Assembly (NCBI GenBank): GCA_002291955.1
Contig: DBBA01000015.1
Span: 1-6,232, forward strand
Length of the DNA stretch: 6,232 nt
DNA from: Rhodobacteraceae bacterium UBA996
GTDB taxonomy: Bacteria; Pseudomonadota; Alphaproteobacteria; Rhodobacterales; Rhodobacteraceae
Direction of reading: 5' to 3'
Shown here: positions 5,073 to 6,232 of the stretch, piece after piece
Layout of the letters: every line of letters starts with the position of its first letter
Position numbering within the stretch: position 1 is the first letter of the stretch
The notes under the pieces: model-generated
Seen by the model: the letters and a program-made list of their open reading frames with translations, nothing else
What the model was told of the DNA's origin: nothing
Databases searched by the model: none
Translations under genes and position numbers: made by a program

Positions 5073-6232
5073 ATGGCAGACCTCGACCTTGGCCCCTCGG
5101 GCCGGGATATCCGCGTCATCCCCGACGCCGACCTCGACGACCGCGAACTCGACATCGCCGACTACCTGCGGGACGAAGCCGACGACCCGCCCCCCGCGCC
5201 GCCGCAGGGCTTCCTCGCGCTCTTCATCGGGGCCGTCGGCGTGGTCTACGGCGACATCGGCACCAGCCCGATCTATGCCTTCCGCGAGGCGCTGCGCCTT
5301 GCCGCGCAGGACGGCGGCCTGACCCGGGCCGAGGTGCTGGGCCTTCTGTCGCTCCTCATCTGGGCGCTCGTCCTGATCGTCACGGTCAAGTACGTCCTCG
5401 TCCTTCTGCGCGCCGACAACCGGGGCGAGGGCGGCGTGCTGGCCCTCTACGCGCTGGCCCGCCTCGCCATCGGGCGCCGGTCGATCCCGGTCCTGATGCT
5501 CGCCATCACCGGGGCGGCGCTGTTCGCGGGCGACGCCATGATCACGCCCGCGATTTCCGTCCTGTCGGCGGTCGAGGGGATGAAGCTCCTCACCCCCGCG
5601 CTCGACCCCTTCGTGCTGCCCGTCACGCTGGTCATCCTCACCGTCCTCTTCGCCGTCCAGCGTGGCGGCACCGCCGCCGTCGCCGTCGTCTTCGGCCCGG
5701 TCACCGCGCTCTGGTTCCTCACCCTCGCGGGCCTCGGCCTCCTGGCCATCGCCGCCAACCCGGGCGTGCTGGCCGCCCTCAGCCCCAGCTACGGCGCCGC
5801 CTTCCTGATCGAACACCGCACCGTCAGCTTCATCGTCCTGGGCGCCGTGTTCCTCGCCGTCACGGGGGCCGAGGCGCTGTATGCCGACCTCGGCCACTTC
5901 GGCCGCCGCCCCATCGTCGCGGCCTGGTTCGCGCTCGTCTTCCCGGCGCTCGTCCTGAACTACCTCGGCCAGGGCGCGCTGGTCCTGTCCGACCCCGAAG
6001 CGATGGACGACCCGTTCTTCCGCCTCGCCCCTGCGGGCTTCCTGCCCGTCCTCGTCCTGCTCGCCACCGCCGCCACCGTCATCGCCAGCCAGGCGGTGAT
6101 CTCGGGCGCCTTCAGCCTCGCGCGGCAGGCGGTGCAACTGGGCCTTCTGCCCCGGATGCGCATCCGCCACACCTCGCCGGGGCTGCAGGGACAGATCTAC
6201 ATCGCCCCGGTCAACTGGCTTCTCATGGTCGC
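5073..6232 (+). CDS. kup: Kup-type low-affinity potassium uptake protein (3' end outside window)
   Basis: Only the first 386 codons are present; the frame is open to the window edge. Kup proteins are inner-membrane K+ (probably K+/H+) symporters of the KUP/HAK/KT family, usually about 630 residues. Hallmarks are GVVYGDIGTSPIYAF (56-70), LLRADNRGEGGVLALYALA (111-129), GAALFAGDAMITPAISVLSA (147-166), VQRGGTAAVAVVFGPVTALW (195-214), VTGAEALYADLGHFG (263-277), LNYLGQGAL (295-303), DPFFRLAP (313-320) and ASQAVISGAFSLARQAVQLG (338-357). Hydrophobic segments lie near 46-66, 88-112, 138-160, 181-197, 205-226, 251-269, 283-303 and 322-345. The start is firm: an in-frame TAG sits at 5052-5054, no other start codon lies between, and GGAG (5059-5062) lies ten bases upstream. 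Residues 1-40 form an acidic cytoplasmic tail with 14 Asp/Glu. Many Alphaproteobacteria carry more than one kup copy. Confidence 0.95.
   Translation, partial: MADLDLGPSGRDIRVIPDADLDDRELDIADYLRDEADDPPPAPPQGFLALFIGAVGVVYGDIGTSPIYAFREALRLAAQDGGLTRAEVLGLLSLLIWALVLIVTVKYVLVLLRADNRGEGGVLALYALARLAIGRRSIPVLMLAITGAALFAGDAMITPAISVLSAVEGMKLLTPALDPFVLPVTLVILTVLFAVQRGGTAAVAVVFGPVTALWFLTLAGLGLLAIAANPGVLAALSPSYGAAFLIEHRTVSFIVLGAVFLAVTGAEALYADLGHFGRRPIVAAWFALVFPALVLNYLGQGALVLSDPEAMDDPFFRLAPAGFLPVLVLLATAATVIASQAVISGAFSLARQAVQLGLLPRMRIRHTSPGLQGQIYIAPVNWLLMV

Noticed and set aside
5001..6170. A 389-codon open frame on the minus strand opposite kup, rich in Asp, Glu, Gly and Gln.
   Set aside because: The repetitive acidic composition is what antisense reading of a hydrophobic, GC-rich membrane-protein gene produces. 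The kup frame carries all conserved motifs.

Overview
The window looks like chromosomal DNA from an alphaproteobacterium, most likely a member of the Rhodobacterales (Rhodobacter/Paracoccus/Ruegeria-like). The reasons are the high GC content with strong G/C preference at third codon positions, a phaP-phaR pair in the order known from Rhodobacter and Paracoccus, and an aminotransferase that closely resembles, from memory, a Ruegeria amine transaminase. I see no mobile element, phage gene, CRISPR array, tRNA or rRNA. Most of the content is ordinary, recognisable chromosomal genes.

Layout. Positions 44-505 (+) encode a phasin, the surface protein of polyhydroxyalkanoate (PHA) granules. An inverted repeat (565-589) and a textbook intrinsic terminator (592-623) follow. 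Positions 685-1245 (+) encode PhaR, the PHA-sensing repressor that classically controls phaP. At 1294-2406 (+), 48 bp further on, lies a putative GT-A-fold glycosyltransferase of the family 92 / Glyco_tranf_2_4 kind. A class III PLP-dependent aminotransferase (2414-3781, -) converges on it, with only 7 bp between the stop codons. A 192-bp divergent region (3782-3973) full of CGCGCC/GGCGCG inverted repeats separates it from a small exported OB-fold protein (3974-4336, +). That gene is followed after 28 bp by a VOC/bleomycin-resistance-like protein (4365-4814, +). A 258-bp intergenic region (4815-5072) carries GC-rich dyads, a helically phased direct repeat and a weak promoter candidate. It leads into a Kup-type potassium transporter (5073 to the window edge, +), which is cut off at its C-terminal side.

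Functional logic. PhaP and PhaR form one regulatory unit: in known systems PhaR represses phaP until PHA granules titrate it off the DNA. The upstream end, where phaC would be expected, is outside the window. The glycosyltransferase may be co-transcribed with phaR but has no obvious functional link. The aminotransferase, the OB-fold/VOC pair and kup look like independent transcription units. I found no strong evidence for an undescribed multi-gene system. The best leads are the glycosyltransferase with its undefined N-terminal part and the intergenic dyads.
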